From NCBI GenBank assembly GCA_020536535.1, contig JAHLWZ010000975.1, positions 1 through 34,906 on the forward strand: a stretch of 34,906 nt of DNA. The letters run 5' to 3'. Positions 11,633 through 24,574 of the stretch are shown here, one piece after another. The translations under genes were made by a program, and so were the position numbers. How positions within the stretch are numbered: position 1 is the stretch's first letter; each line of letters starts with the position of its first letter. This DNA is from Pelomyxa schiedti (Eukaryota > Evosea > Pelobiontida > Pelomyxidae). The notes beneath the pieces were generated by a model. It searched no databases, was not told the DNA's origin, and saw only the letters and a list, made by a program, of their open reading frames with translations.

Positions 11633-11748
11633 CGGCAATTAAACAACTTTTCTAAAGCCAACTCTGCAGCCCGTCGTCCCACAATCCACTCCTCGAGCTC
11701 TCTGCAACCAGAAGTACCCCCTCGTTTTCGTTTTGCTGTTCTAACCAT
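11614..11748 (-). CDS. Possible upstream ORF overlapping the peptidase start
   Basis: A 44-codon ATG-to-TGA frame lies in the 158-bp gap between two genes and overlaps the ATG of the peptidase gene by 19 nt in another frame. It starts MVRTAKRKRGG, is Arg/Lys- and Glu-rich and contains ELEEWIVGRRAAELALEKLF, which would form an amphipathic helix. It could be a regulatory upstream ORF or chance. No family is recognised. Confidence 0.3.
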   Translation of the reverse strand: MVRTAKRKRGGTSGCRELEEWIVGRRAAELALEKLFNCRCRKLC

Positions 11749-11790
11749 TCCAAGTCACTTTTTCATCAAAGCCAAAAGGTACCAACCTTT

Positions 11791-12712
11791 TCACTCTGTG
11801 AGAAGAGGTAGAACTTGTCTGAGGTCACCTGTAATTGTGTGGCGCGCAGCTGCGGACACGGATTCTGACATCACATTGACGGCGATTGGAAGGCCCACAA
11901 TGCCAAATGCTGCTATGTCATTCGGTCCATCACCAATAAAAGCAACATCCTCCAGGTCAACCCCAAGCCCTTGGGCAATTTCTCGCAGCTTTATTGTTTT
12001 GTCCCATGGTACAATCACCTGAAAATGGGAGATTAGAAATCCGGCAGTGTCATCTTGTGGGAGGGAAAAACCACACTTTGACATCCCCTGTTACTGCACC
12101 ATTTTCACAAACAAGCTCATTGACAGCCACATGCTTTATGCCTAGAATTGAGGCAAAGTGGTTTGCAAGTACATCCAATCCAGCTGAGAGAATAGCTGTG
12201 GCAATTCCATGCCTGTGAAGTGCATCTAATAATTCAACAGCACCAGCAGCAATTTCTGTGGCCCTTGCCTGGAAGTGAAACAGAATTCATGAACGTAAGA
12301 AACACAAAGCAATACCAACCTCTTCAAGCACAACAGAGAGAGGGGTTCCTTTCCACAAAATTGTATCAGCTTTGGCCCTGATGTTAGTCATAAAAGCAAA
12401 ACACCAAATACAAAACTCCACCATTCTTCATATCCTATTTCCCCAGCAAAGAATCTCTCAGCGTTATGAGCAGCCTGTGCCTCGCAGCCTATTAGCAAAG
12501 GGGGGTTTTCCCCGTGTTGGTTTTCCACTAAAAACCGCGAGAGTTGCACGACCTAGCCTGATATGTAACCTCTTCCATATACTATTCCTCTCTGCTGATA
12601 AAGTACCATCCTACTTGCCAAAACAACAGACACTTAGCGGTGCAAAAAGCAACAGCACTGTTCAAACCAGGTCAAAAACCGCCAGTTTTATCTTCCGAGA
12701 TGATGACGACAT
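11791..12712 (-). CDS. HAD-family phosphatase, phosphoserine-phosphatase-like
   Basis: Exons 11791-12018, 12077-12268, 12320-12377, 12422-12488, 12553-12610, 12668-12712 give 215 aa, the usual size of SerB/PSPH. Motif I is VFDLDGTL, split by intron 1 (nucleophile and acid/base Asp). A four-helix cap with ERFFAGEIGYEEWAKAD follows. Motif II is TAILSAG, the motif-II Lys is likely in PWDKTIKL, and motif III is FIGDGPNDIAAF. The closing GLPIAVNVMSESVSAAA...ITGDLRQVL pattern is typical of HAD-IB phosphoserine phosphatases. The predicted reaction is O-phosphoserine to serine. A different small phosphomonoester substrate is possible because cap residues decide specificity. Confidence 0.85.
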
Positions 12713-12984
12713 TGGCACCACACACCAACCTCAATACTTAAAGAAACAAAACCAATCACAAGAGCAGAACCCCAACCAACTCTTTTTTTTTTCCATTGTG
12801 GGATTTCGTGGTGGCACCGCAGCTCAAAGCTGGATCAGAATGAGTTGAGGCTGATCCCACTCTCTTTCCTGAAGTGCAAAGATCTGTAACTGCAACTTCT
12901 ATGGGATGTGCCGGTTCCATAATGGTTCGGCGGAAATTTTTTTGGCATTTTCTTCCTTTGGGGCTAAACAAGCTTGTTGACTTC
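12713..12984. promoter_or_regulatory. Divergent intergenic region (272 bp)
   Basis: The phosphatase (-) and acyl-CoA synthetase (+) genes start back to back here, so both promoters must lie in this stretch. It contains an A/T run (TTTTTTTTTTCC near 12783) and mixed sequence. I see no TATA box or repeated motif. Confidence 0.6.
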
Positions 12985-15900
12985 ATGGAAGGGTACGACG
13001 ACGTCTTCTTGCTTGAAAAGCACCTTGTCGAGCCTCTGTTGGGTTCCTGCGACGTAGCCGCCGTGTATGGAAAAAATCTTTCTTGTAAACCTCTCTTGTT
13101 GGTTCTTGGCGTCGTTGCTTTACTTTTGTTTCCTTGTGGCTGTTTCGGTTTTTTTTGTTGTTGTTGTTGCTTTGTTGAAAGATCTCGCCAGGCGCACTTA
13201 CGACGGGAATAACCGACCGGTTTTTTACGACGAGTGCATTGCCTCGCTCTTCAGCCCAAAGTCAATAGCGGTTGTTGGTGCTACTGATCGTCCCGGCATT
13301 GGGAGGATTACACTTGCCAATATCAAGGGAGCCGTATGTCACCATTAGTTTCTATATTCATAAAATAAAATAAAATAAAAAGGGTACAAAGGCGGCAGTA
13401 TGGGGTATAAATCCTGGACGTAAAGTGGTTCTGGGACAACCATGTTTCCCTTCTGTCAAAGATTGCCCAAGCGTGCCAGACCTAGTAGTCATAGTTACAC
13501 CTGCTCCTACTGTTCCTGCCATTGTCCAACAGTGTGTTGACATTAGGGTCAAGGTAGTGTTGTTTTTTTTCCGTGGATACTTCCTGTTGACTCGCTTTAG
13601 GCAATTATTGTTATAAGCTCTGGATTCAAAGAAGTTGGGCCAGCAGGAAAGTTGTTGGAAGATCAAATCTCTGCTTCTCTACATTCCACAAGATATACAA
13701 GACTTGTAGGGCCAAACTGCCTCGGAATACACTGCTCTTACACCAATTTGAATACAACATTTGGGTCTTCCGAATGTACCCCTGTATGCCACCGTCCAAA
13801 ACACACACTGGCTTAAAATATTAGGGAAACTGTGCAGTTGCAAGCCAAAGTGGTGCTGTAATTTGTACGATTCTTGATTGGGCACTTCAAAATGGTATCG
13901 GGTTCAGCAGCATGGTCTCTGTTGGATCCATGTTAGATGTTACCTGGTATCTCTTGCTTTATCATTCATTGTGCCTAACTTTTCGAAGGGCTGAACTTTT
14001 GTTGTACTTTGGAAATGACCCAAACACTAAGTTCATTGTAATTTATATGGAATCTATTGGCAATGCAGAAGCTTTCATGGCAGCAGCTCAGCAAGTCACA
14101 CTTCGTAAGCCCGTTATTGTACTGAAAGCTGGACGTACTGATGTAAATTGCACCATATATTGTCTTGTATCTAATTCTTGTTCTTTTAGGAAGCTGCAAA
14201 GGCAGCAATGTCTCATACAGGAACACTAGCCGGATCTGATCATATTCTTGACGTTGCATTCAAGCGTGTTGGTGTGATTCGAGTAGACTCGATTACTGAG
14301 ATTTACTCTGTATGTTTGTATTTCCTCAGCACTGGCACATATCCCAACCAAAACAGAATATTATGATGTTTTCGTTTTCTCCCATTCCCAGAGGGCCCAA
14401 TGTTGCTGTAGTTACTCACGCTGGTGGTCCTGGCGTTATTTCTACTGATACCATTGCACAAGTTACTGGGTGAGTTCCACTAAACAAATATAGTAATACA
14501 CTTCAGTGTGGGGGAAAGCTTGCTACAATTCCAAAATCCGTCATAGATTCGTTGAATCCTCTTCTTCCCAAAAATTGGTCCATGGTACCTGGCAACCTAC
14601 CACCGATACTTCCCATTAACTCCATTTCTAGACAAATCCTCTGGACCTTAGTGGTGGTGCTTCTCCGGAGTGCTATCAGTATGTTCTTGACGCCCTGTCG
14701 CAATTAGAAGATGTCCACAGTGTAATGGCCATAGTTGCTCCTCTTTCAGGAATTTGTCCTGGGACACCAGTAGCTCAATACCTGAAGCAATTCAAAGATA
14801 GATGCCCCGATAAAACGTTAGTAGTGGGAATGCTGGGTGGTGATGAGTTACTATGTGCAAGAAAGGCATTAATCAGAAATCGTAAGATTAAATAGCTTTG
14901 GAAGAAAACTCACTCTATGTAGACATTGCCGCATTTAATGTTACGGACATAACGGCCAGGACTATCACTGCGTAATTGACTCTGATTTTTTCTTACTGAG
15001 AATGACATCTCCTCCTTAGTGCCTGGAATTACCGAAAAACTGTCATGGACTTGCATCAGCCCCCCAAAGCGCTTCCGCGATTACATGATCATTGGAAAGC
15101 GACGTCTACTGTGAACGAACTTTTGTCCACTGTACTACCGCTCTTTCGTGTTCTCTTTTAACAAGAATACGTCTATGTAGGTACAAGCAACAGGCAGAAC
15201 AATTCTTACTGAAGCAGAATCGAAAACCGTGCTAGAGGCGTATGGTATTCCGATTACCAAGACTATTCCCACTCGCTCTGTAGAGGAAGCACTTTCTGCA
15301 GCTAACTCAATCGGGTATCCGGTATGTGATTTCAGTGTTGGAGCAGGAATCTTACACAGATAAAGGTCGTGCTGAAGCTTCTTAGTGAAACAATTACCCA
15401 CAAATCTGATGTTGGTGGTGTTTTGCTCAACATAGACTCGGACGAGGCCGTGCGACTTGGCTTCGAAACAATCAAGGTAAATCAACATCATTTCAATCAC
15501 AAGGAATCAATGGATCCCAGATGAATCTTCAAAAATGTCATCCTGATACGTGGCAAACCCACTTCCTCGGTGTAACAGTCCAACCAATGATAAATGCAAG
15601 CGAATCACTGGAACTTCTCCTTGGAAGTAGGCCTTGTTCTTCTTTATTCAGTTCTAAACATCCACAGGCCATACCGATGCTCAACTAGGACCTGTTGTTG
15701 TTTTTGGTACTGGAGGAAAGTTGGTGGAAGTCTTTAAAGACACTGCAGTTGGGCTTCCACCTCTTGACGCCACATTAGTTGAAATGATGATGAAGCAGGT
15801 TCTTAGTGCAATTAGTGTGGTGTCGGTAGTTAATACAAATAGACGAAAATATTTAAAGCCCTGGGTGGCGTTAGAGGGAGCAAGCCTGTTGACTTGGACA

Positions 15901-16860
15901 AACTCATGGCAATAATTATCTCTTTTGGTGATATGATTTCCAATCATCCCCTTATCAAGGTTTCTCAATCCCTTTGTTTCTTGGCTTAATCTGCTCAGGA
16001 ATGTGACATCAATCCTCTTTTGGCTTCCTCTCAAAGAATAACTGCCGTAGATGGACGTATAGTCTTGTGGCCACAGAGTACATCCATACAATCAATCCCT
16101 AAGGCAACTGCCCTTTCACTTCCTTCATAGCCTCTAACATTTCTGGTTAGGCGGTGATAAAGCCGTATGCTTATGAGTTTGTGCGAGATATTACTATGAC
16201 CAATGGGGCACAAATAACTGTGCGCATGCTAAGGTACTGTACAATGAATTGAGGTTTTAGCCGACTCGTACTTCAAGAGTGGATGACTGTGCTGCATGGC
16301 AAGCATGGGGAAAGTTAGCCACCGAGGACACAGCGTACACATCACTGGCAATGGAATCCACCAAAGCCCAGCGCTTCAATTTTGCTCGCACTACGAGGAT
16401 CCTTTTCTCTTGCATGGATTCCTTTGGCATTGTTGCATTGGATACCCCCGGCCACATTCTGGCTGGTATAAGGTATTTGACCCCGTTCCACGGCTTTTCT
16501 CAGTCACATGAAATAGGATAATCAAATACTCCCATGCACAGTGCGTGTGCAGCCCGGTTTTCAGCATGGAGCAAATAGGCACCGAGCTGTTCAAACACAT
16601 CCTGCAACACACATGCCACGTGGCTTCCCACTATACACGCTGCTCCGAGATATCAGGTTCCTTCCCAACATACACATGAAAACCAAAATCAAAATTCACC
16701 AAACTAACCAACACAAACAGCGGTGGTACCTCTCACAAGGCACAATGCACCATGGGCTCACGGCGCCGCGATGGCCGCAGCCTTTGAGGCCTTTGGGTTC
16801 AAGGCAGACCCGAAATCCACAAGCGAATTGAGAATCCTGCACTTCCCACTTTCGCCCTGA
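12985..16860 (+). CDS. ADP-forming acyl-CoA (acetyl-CoA) synthetase fused to GNAT acetyltransferase
   Basis: 22 exons fitted from 12985-13084, 13182-13333, 13383-13553 to 16553-16656, 16721-16860, giving 922 aa. The CoA-binding (alpha) part begins [20 protein letters not shown] and continues with [14 protein letters not shown] and [24 protein letters not shown] matches the subunit-1 His-containing loop. Next are the ligase part ([19 protein letters not shown]) and the ATP-grasp (beta) part ([54 protein letters not shown]). The enzyme makes ATP from acyl-CoA, ADP and Pi, a hallmark of anaerobic protists. The last ~170 residues (16151-16860; [44 protein letters not shown], closing [12 protein letters not shown]) look like a GNAT domain, as in bacterial Pat-type lysine acetyltransferases. 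Introns at 16062-16150 and 16473-16552 are the least certain. Near 16930 is an AATAAATTAA tract suited to polyadenylation. Confidence 0.9.
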
Positions 16861-16984
16861 AGAAAATCACTTGTTCAAATATTTCCTTTGCAAGGAATGC
16901 CCCGCAGATCTTAGTTCCACACTTTGTTTAGCGAAATAATAAATTAATTTTAATTTCTTAAAAAAAAAACCAAACGAATCTGCG
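16861..16984. other. Intergenic gap between same-strand genes (124 bp)
   Basis: A/T-rich, with AATAATAAATTAATTTTAATTTC followed by an A-run at about 16935-16970, probably the 3' end of the synthetase gene. The next gene's ATG is at 16985. No other gene is seen. Confidence 0.6.
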
Positions 16985-19900
16985 ATGCATCAACGAACAG
17001 AAACGCCATCACGCCCCCGTCCGTTATCGGTGAGGCTTTTTTTTGTTGTTTCTCTCTCGTCGCTCTATATTATTCCTACCTGTCATTAGTGTTTCCTTGT
17101 TTTTTGTTTTTTTTTTATCAGCATAATTTTTTTCCCCCCCTATAGGGTGTTATCATTGGTGCTAAGGGAAACCTGCAGCAATGCGTTAATTGTACTACAC
17201 AACCATCAAGCACACCAACATCACCATCTTTGACACCCATTTCCGCGCTGCCTTGTAGCGAATCACCGTTGCTGCCACTGTCACCGTCACCATCACAGTC
17301 ACTGACACAGGAGGATGCTTTTGCTTTTACTTTGGCACCACCACCATCTACACCAGCACCACTCCCACCATCCACACCTCGGATCACGCTATCATCTCTG
17401 CCACCCCTGCCCCCTCTGTCATCACTTTCGCTTCCTTCTGCGCCTCCTCCACCCCCTCCCTCTGTGTCTGCAATGCCACTGTCATCATCATCGCTTTCTT
17501 TGCCGCCACTGCCACTACCACCTTCTCCTTCAACCTCGAAAATGCCAGCATATCCGGCACCTTCTCCTCCCCTGGGAGTTTTGACTGTACCACTAAGCAC
17601 TACTGTGTGTAATTCTACACCACCAACTGGAATGAGCCCAAGTACTCTTCCAAGTGAATCCACTTCCACACCCCGAACTACATCTTCACCAACACTATCC
17701 TCATTTATTCCTGCTGTGCCATATTCGCACACAACTCTTCCACAGGCAAAGCATGTACCTCGGGCAACATCCACTCCTCTGGCACTTTCTTCTCCCCAAG
17801 TCCCAACAGCTGACATAACACCATTCCCCACGGCCATACCCGATGATGCCAAGCAAGTCGAGGTTCTCGTAGTAGGGATTCACGACCTCTGTGCTAAATC
17901 TCTTGCTACTCAATTTGTAGAGAGTATTTATCTCCCAGAAGAGCATGGTATCTAAGGCTCAACACCTTCCTTCTGACCTATTACCGGCAGAATTCACTCC
18001 TGGTTGTAAAATTGTAATGGCTGGCCTGTTTCCTGCAAAAGTTCATGTAACTCACATTTCATGGAACAATGTGGAACCTGGTCTTCTACAACTCGCTCCC
18101 AGTTCCAGTTTAGTGGTCTATGTGCAAAGTAGGACTGATTGTGTGTCATTTGGGCGACTTGAAGAAGCACTCGGGACACTGCATAAGAAATGCAAAGCAC
18201 GCACAGTCATGTGTGTGATTGATTCTAGAAAGGACATCACTGAAGAGTCAGCTCCAAATACAAAACGTTATGTTCGTGGTGCTGAATTTCTCTCTGTGCT
18301 GACAAAACTTGAACACATGGTGTGGATGCTGGGTTGTGCGGATGTTCGTGACACAGGTTCTGTCTGGTTTTTTTTCCAAGAAGTATTGTCAAATTTTCTT
18401 TCCAAGACACCAAGTAAGAAAATGTATGTTTCCATAGAAGAAATATTTTAAATGCAAACCTGAGCAACAGACAACATTGGTCACACTCTCTTCCTGAGCC
18501 ACAGCATTCACTCCCACGTGATCTTATAGAAAAAGTCTGCACAGGTCTCCAGCGAACCAAAACTGGAATACCTTCTTCAGAAGAGGAGATGACTCTGGAC
18601 ACTTTGATACATTCTTTGGTCGAGTTCCCTGGGGTAACTCTCCGCGATTTACTGTGCTTTAGATTAAGTGTGGTCTCTTTTTCCATACCGAAAATCTGAT
18701 CCGTTGCAGAAAAAAAACTTCTGTTTTTGGAAGAAAAGAGTTTTTTTGGTCTAATGTCACATTACCAACAGTTCCAAAACAATTTTGTTGAACAAGTTCA
18801 TCCAACTTACCAACTTCTCTACGAAGACACCCTAAAGCATCTCTCATCTAAAATTGTGGAAAGTATGGACTGTATTTTCTATTTTCTGGTCTCTAACAAA
18901 CAAAAAACACACAAAAAAAGAACCCCTTCGCGATGTGGCACCCAATTCCACTACAGTTTCCCTGGATTTCCTGTTTCTTTCAAAATTTCCGGGTACTTCT
19001 AACTCCCCATCAGTCTTTATTAATCTTGTATAAAAGAGAAACCTCTATCAGGGGTATCTTCCTCACTCACGGCACTCAATTTGTCTCACAACTGTCTTGT
19101 GGAAATTCCTTCTTCAATATCTTTTTTACGCAATCTTCTAAACCTTAACTTGTCCTGTAAGTCTTCCCCCTTAAAAAAAATCTTCTTTTCTTTTTTTTTT
19201 TTTTGTAACAATAGACCAAAACAAGGGAATAACCTCACTTGTCTGCCAGCCTCACTATCATTGCTATTCAACTTGACCACACTCAACGTTGGTTCCAATT
19301 CTTTTCCAGAGTTAATACTTTCCAGATAGAGCACAATCAACTGGCCTCCTTGCCAGAGTCTCTTGGAAATTGCCTGTTAATGGAACTCAGATGTGGATAC
19401 AACAACGTATTTTTATGATATCCTTAGTCGATTTATCTAAATCTCCCCAGCTACAAATGCTACCACTGAGCTTGACGCACCATTTGGCACACAAGCAGTT
19501 GTCATGTGACCCTAATCCCTTCCATGAGCTGCCTCCCTCACGCGATCTCCTACACTACTTACAGCAATGTTCGAAAACTCAGAGTTCTCGTTGGCCCAGA
19601 GTGAAGCTTGTTCTTGTTGGGCCTGTATGTTGTATAGATAACATTATTTGGCTAATCACACCATAAATACAAAGGAAAATGTCGGAAAAACAACTATTGC
19701 CAACCGGTTGCAATCCAAAACACATGATGGGATTTCTACAGGTGATGAGAATTATCGAGGCATGCATAAGTAAACAATCTTTCTAGATGGCATAGATATT
19801 CAGTTCCTGACTATTAAAACGATTGATTTTAGTCTCTGGGGTATTTCTTCTCTCTCCTTCATTACTTTTTGATCCCCAACAAGACTTCGGTGGACAGGTA

Positions 19901-22900
19901 TGCCTTAATGCCAAATTGTTATTATCCTAACACGAAGTTTCTAAAGGCAACTTTCCTGCCAACACATCAGGTAAGGTTTCTGTATGTTGTTGTAAATATG
20001 GCCTTAGTGAATACAGTTTTTCTTGACTGGGCGCGCCTTATACCTTGTTGTATACGATCTGCAAAACCCAAATTTCGCTCGAAATGAATATTGGATCAGG
20101 TGCTTGCATCGTCCACATCTGGATGTGAACTGATCCTCGTAATAGGCAAATTTTGCACACTTCCAGATCTGGGCCAGTCCCACCTGTTATTCTTGTTGGT
20201 ACACGAGCAGATAGACTCGCCTCACTTGAACAAGCTTCTCAGATTAGTGAAGCTGTGACTACACAACTTCGTTGCATATGTAAATCAATGGTAGCCAGTG
20301 TCGTCGTTTCAGGAAAGGATGGAGATCTGTCTCCTCTAGAAGATGCAATTTTGAGAGCAACTTCACAGAAGCAGAGTGTTCTGTGTCCAATGGTTAAGAT
20401 TACACTCAATTTTAAAAAGTGGTTACTTCTGCTAGGTACCCACAGGGTACATTTTATTGGACGAACTTATACAAGAAAAAAAGAAGTCCTTGCCTTATGT
20501 GAACTGGACAGTTTTCAGTCAGTGGGCATCAGAACCTTCAGTTGATCTGGGTTCTGAACACTTAAAAGAGGTAGAACAGTTATTTGTATTTACACTCAGT
20601 AACTCAGGTGACCTCTTTTCTGCATTCAGTCGGGTCCATTGTGCACTACGACTCCAATAGCTCTCAACTTGGAGATTATGTTGTTCTCCAACCTAAGTTT
20701 TTAGCTGGTCATTCCTCTCTATCTTACTTTTTCCTTATATTTATCTTAGATCTGATGTCAACTACAGTCACGTTTAAGACTAATATTGGCAGTGGGTTCT
20801 TGGGCCGGGAGACTCTTACTCAACTTTGGCAGCACTACAACGCAGAAACACACCCGATGCTGATCGAACTGTTATCTTTATTTTTGGTTCTGCTCCCTAT
20901 TTGTATAAACAGAAAAGAGGGCTTTCTAGTCCCTTGGTAAAATATAAGAAGCAATACCAGTATTACTTACTATGCTGCAGTGCTTTACCCGAAAAACCTC
21001 CCCCAGAGGCAGAAACATTTGGAACTGCAACCGAATATCAGACTTATAAAAAATACGGTACTTGGCTTTCACTGGACTGCACAGAAAAAGTAACTTTGTT
21101 AAGACAGGATTTATAGCTTTCCAGGTTTACCTATTGGTCTCTTTGGTAGACTACTAGTACGAATTATGCACCTACCAAACATCACAAATTTCTTATTTTG
21201 GCGGGACAATTTGCAAATTGAAGTTCTTCCTGAGGGTGGTATGTTTCCCTCTCAATTTGATTACCTGAATAACATGAATTAGATGCACGGAAGCAGTTGG
21301 GTTCTGTCGTTTTTGATTCTGCGGCTGGATTAACTCAATTTTTGATTATTTCCGTGAAACTACCACCTCACGCTGTGTGAAGTCACTTCCCTTACCACCT
21401 CCAATCTGATATTTCCATAGAAGCCTTATCTGATGTCCAAGGTTCTTTTATGTGTAGACACTACTATAGAATGCTTTTATAAGTATGGTTTCCGCTTTCT
21501 TTCCTGCTGCTTCCATCCCTTTTTTAGGGGGCTACAAGTTGATTTGCATCAATTTGTTACATGCACACACTGTCCTGAACCATCTGCCAATTCACCTTTA
21601 GCACACCAGTTTCCCCTGGAGGAGGTATTTTCTGCTTTGACTAACAAGACCACTTTGCTATGCCCTGTAAGTCAAATGAGTGTATGTTAGTCTGTGACAT
21701 CCCCTAGGTAGAGAAAATTAATGTCCGTCCTCATTTATTGGCACCAGACTTGATGATTCCAAATTGCAACCAAATCAGTGAACAGGAGATTCAAGACTTA
21801 ATACCGATAGGACAAGGTTTTCCTTTGTAGAATTTTAAATTTGCCAAATCCTAACGTGCAACAGGAGGCTTCGGAAAGATATACAAGGGTTTGTAGCAAA
21901 GTTTGATAATGGATCCACCGACAAATCAATAAGGTATTTGGGATGGCAAAGAGGTTGCAGTTAAGGAAATGCTCGTTGGGTCTGATGAAGAGACTGGTCT
22001 CGAAAAATTCAACGAATTTCAAAGGGAAGTCGAGTTAATGAGGTAATGGAAGAAATGATACTCTCACCTTCTCACTTTTTGTAGCATGTTAAATTCCCCC
22101 TATATTGTCAAGCTCTTTGGGATTTCGTCTCCCAGTACAATAGGAAAAATGCCAATGATGGTCATGGAATTTGTGACAATGGGAGACCTAATGAAAGTTC
22201 TCCAAAAGAAGTCTGTCACTCCAGAAGTTTCAAGTATAAAGCCACGTTTCATATAAGTGGCTCATTTTTTACAGCGTCTATGCCTCTGGGGGATGGCCTG
22301 AATCAGTACCCCGAAGAAGACCCAACATACCTTTTTAAAATGAGGTTTAGTTCCTTTTATTTCCAAATGAGGTGCTTTTTTTTTTTCTAAGCCTAACATA
22401 GTTGGAGACTACGACTTCTTTTGGCTCTGGATATTGCAAAAGGGTTGTCTTACCTTCACTCCTTACATCCTCCTGTTATACACAGGTTGCTTGAGGCTTA
22501 ATTTTGGTACTAATACTCTCTACAGAGATCTTCGTAGCCCTAATATCTTTGTGCGTTATTGTATCTATTAACATCTCACACCAATTGATTTCAGATTAAA
22601 ACATTGGACCCAGAGGCACCAGTTCGAGCCAAAGTGGCTGACTGTAACTCTCACCCAGTCATTCTCCTCACTAATTTCTTCCTTTTTTAACACAGTCGGC
22701 CTCAGCATAACTGCAGCTGGAGGTGTCAAAGGAAACCTGAATACGTGGCAGGTACCTTTTTAGACAAACTGTTCTGATAATGACTAAATGAATAAAAGTG
22801 GTTAGCTCCAGAGGTAATTGATTCTGATACGGAGAAATACGATTGCCAGTCGGATATCTTCAGCCTTGGGGTATTCTACATAACTTGATTTCATTTTTTA

Positions 22901-24473
22901 ATGCCTCTAGATTGTTATCTTTGAAATTTTAACTCGATCCTTCCCCTATGATGGTGCTCATCCTCAATTCCTCCCCCTTACGAACTTTTAACTCCTCCAG
23001 AATATGCCACCCGTGACCTATACACTGTCACCGTTGGTGGAAATAAAGAGTGGCGAATACAAACAGTGAAACAAGCTATTATAACTGACAATCTACGACC
23101 CACCATTCCACCAACTTTAAATTGTCCACGGTGGAATTGCTCATCTTAGAGAGATTTTTTAACACTCCTTAGTCTCTTACGACCATTCGTTGAGAGCTGC
23201 TGGCGAAAGATACCCTCAGAAAGACCAACCGCCTCTCATTCTGTAACTTTTCTGCAAAAAGTCCTTGGAATATCAGAACCTCTCGTGACAGCAACCGCAG
23301 CAGGTGTGGTGCCACCTTTATTTTTGCATCACGTAATTTTTTTTGAAGAACTCCTTCCTCTTCCCTCGGAAATCCCGCTACTTTGGAAGAAAGAACCTAG
23401 TTTTAAAGTAACAGCATCCGTCATGTCTGACCAAGGAGGCACAACTTCCTTTGTGAGTTTGTTCCTTTTTATATTATCTTACGGTAACGGAAACCAGATT
23501 GGTTGCAACGACGGAGCAGTGAGGCAACTTTCCGCTAATGGTGATATCGTCGAGTTGGCTTCTGGTCCAACCAAATATACGAAAATTTACTGCGTTTTGT
23601 GTGTTGGGGCAGAGTTATGGGTTGGAGCCAATGGTGGCAGAATCAGTGTTTATGATGCCCTGGTATTTCATAGCTCCATTGCGTACTTCTTACTTTTCTA
23701 TCTCAGACACTCCAATTTAAAACTGAAATCACTGTTCATGGGGACTCCCATTTCACAACCCATCTAATTGCTATATATGATAATTCAAATCTGACTGCAG
23801 TCTGGTCTGTATCCTCCACGGAAGAAACTGTTGTTAGTGTAAATCCACAAGTGTGGCAACAACCTGTTAAAAATTTTTTTTTCTAATTTTTCTTTCCAGG
23901 AAAAGGAGGTTATGAATAAGGTCTATCTCGGAGAAAAGACACAAATAGGATGCTTATGTCAGCATTCTAACTTTGTCTGGGTTGGCTGCTTTCATAAAAT
24001 TATCATCATGAATTCCAATACTATGCAAACTTATAGAATTCTTACGCGAGGTCAAAATCTTGCAAGTGAAGTTTTTCTTTAATGTGGAAACTAGGCGTGC
24101 CAATACATAAGCATGGATGTGTGATTATCTCTGAAGATACAATATGGTTTGGCACTCACAACAGCATAAGAGTGTATGACGCCAACTTCTTGGTATTACG
24201 CCTCCTCTTTAAATTTCAATTTCCTAAGATATTTTGAAGAATTGCACACAGACCCTTATTGGACATCAAGGAGAGGTTACTTCATTCTGCCGAGCTCTTG
24301 GGTTTTTTAACCCCTTATCCTCCATATCCTTATTCCAACTGCCAATTAGTTACATATGGTCATCTGACAGTGAAGGAGTAATTTTTGCATGGAACTCAAG
24401 ATCATTCACTCCGGCACACAAAATATCTCTTCCGGGAGTATTTATCACTTCACTATTTTCCTTTTCACAGTAA
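16985..24473 (+). CDS. Roco protein: Ras-like pseudo-GTPase, LRR, Roc-COR, protein kinase, beta-propeller
   Basis: Exon 1 is 16985-17029; a 116-nt intron leads to exon 17146-17947, Ser/Pro-rich and then VEVLVVGIHDLCAKSLATQF. With 17991 onward this forms a Ras-like fold whose P-loop (GIHDLCAKS) and G4 (DSRKD for NKxD) are degenerate. LRRs lie at about 19050-19560 (LTALNLSHNCLVEIPSS, GNNLTCLPASLSLLFNL, HNQLASLPESLGN). Roc: GPENVGKTT (19606-19700), DFGGQ (19884-19897), THQFFLTGRALYLVVYDL, VILVGTRADR. COR runs about 20400-21240 (LGDYVVLQPKFLA; GLPIGLFGRLLVRIMHLPN). Kinase: GQGGFGKIYKG, VAVKEM, PPVIHRDLRSPNIF, DFGLS, WLAPEVID, CWRKIPSERPT (21800-23240), so all catalytic motifs are intact. Propeller blades follow (LWVGANGGRISVYDA, IWFGTHNSIRVYDA, GHQGEVTSF, YIWSSDSEGVIFAWNSR). 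This is LRRK-like architecture. The CDS may instead end at 24574 if one more intron is used; splices at 18990-19070 and around 21300-21430 are unresolved. Confidence 0.88.
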
Positions 24474-24574
24474 GTGCTCCACAACAATTACACATTTTCA
24501 TCACTGCATTACAGTCTTCTTGTTTATTCCGCCATGTTCCCCACAGGGCAAGTTGGAGCCTATTCCCTTCGTAA

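Noticed and set aside
17118-17852. Minus-strand Gly/Glu/Asp-rich frame of 244 codons
   Set aside because: It mirrors the Ser/Pro-rich exon of the Roco gene, which is fixed by splice phase on both sides.
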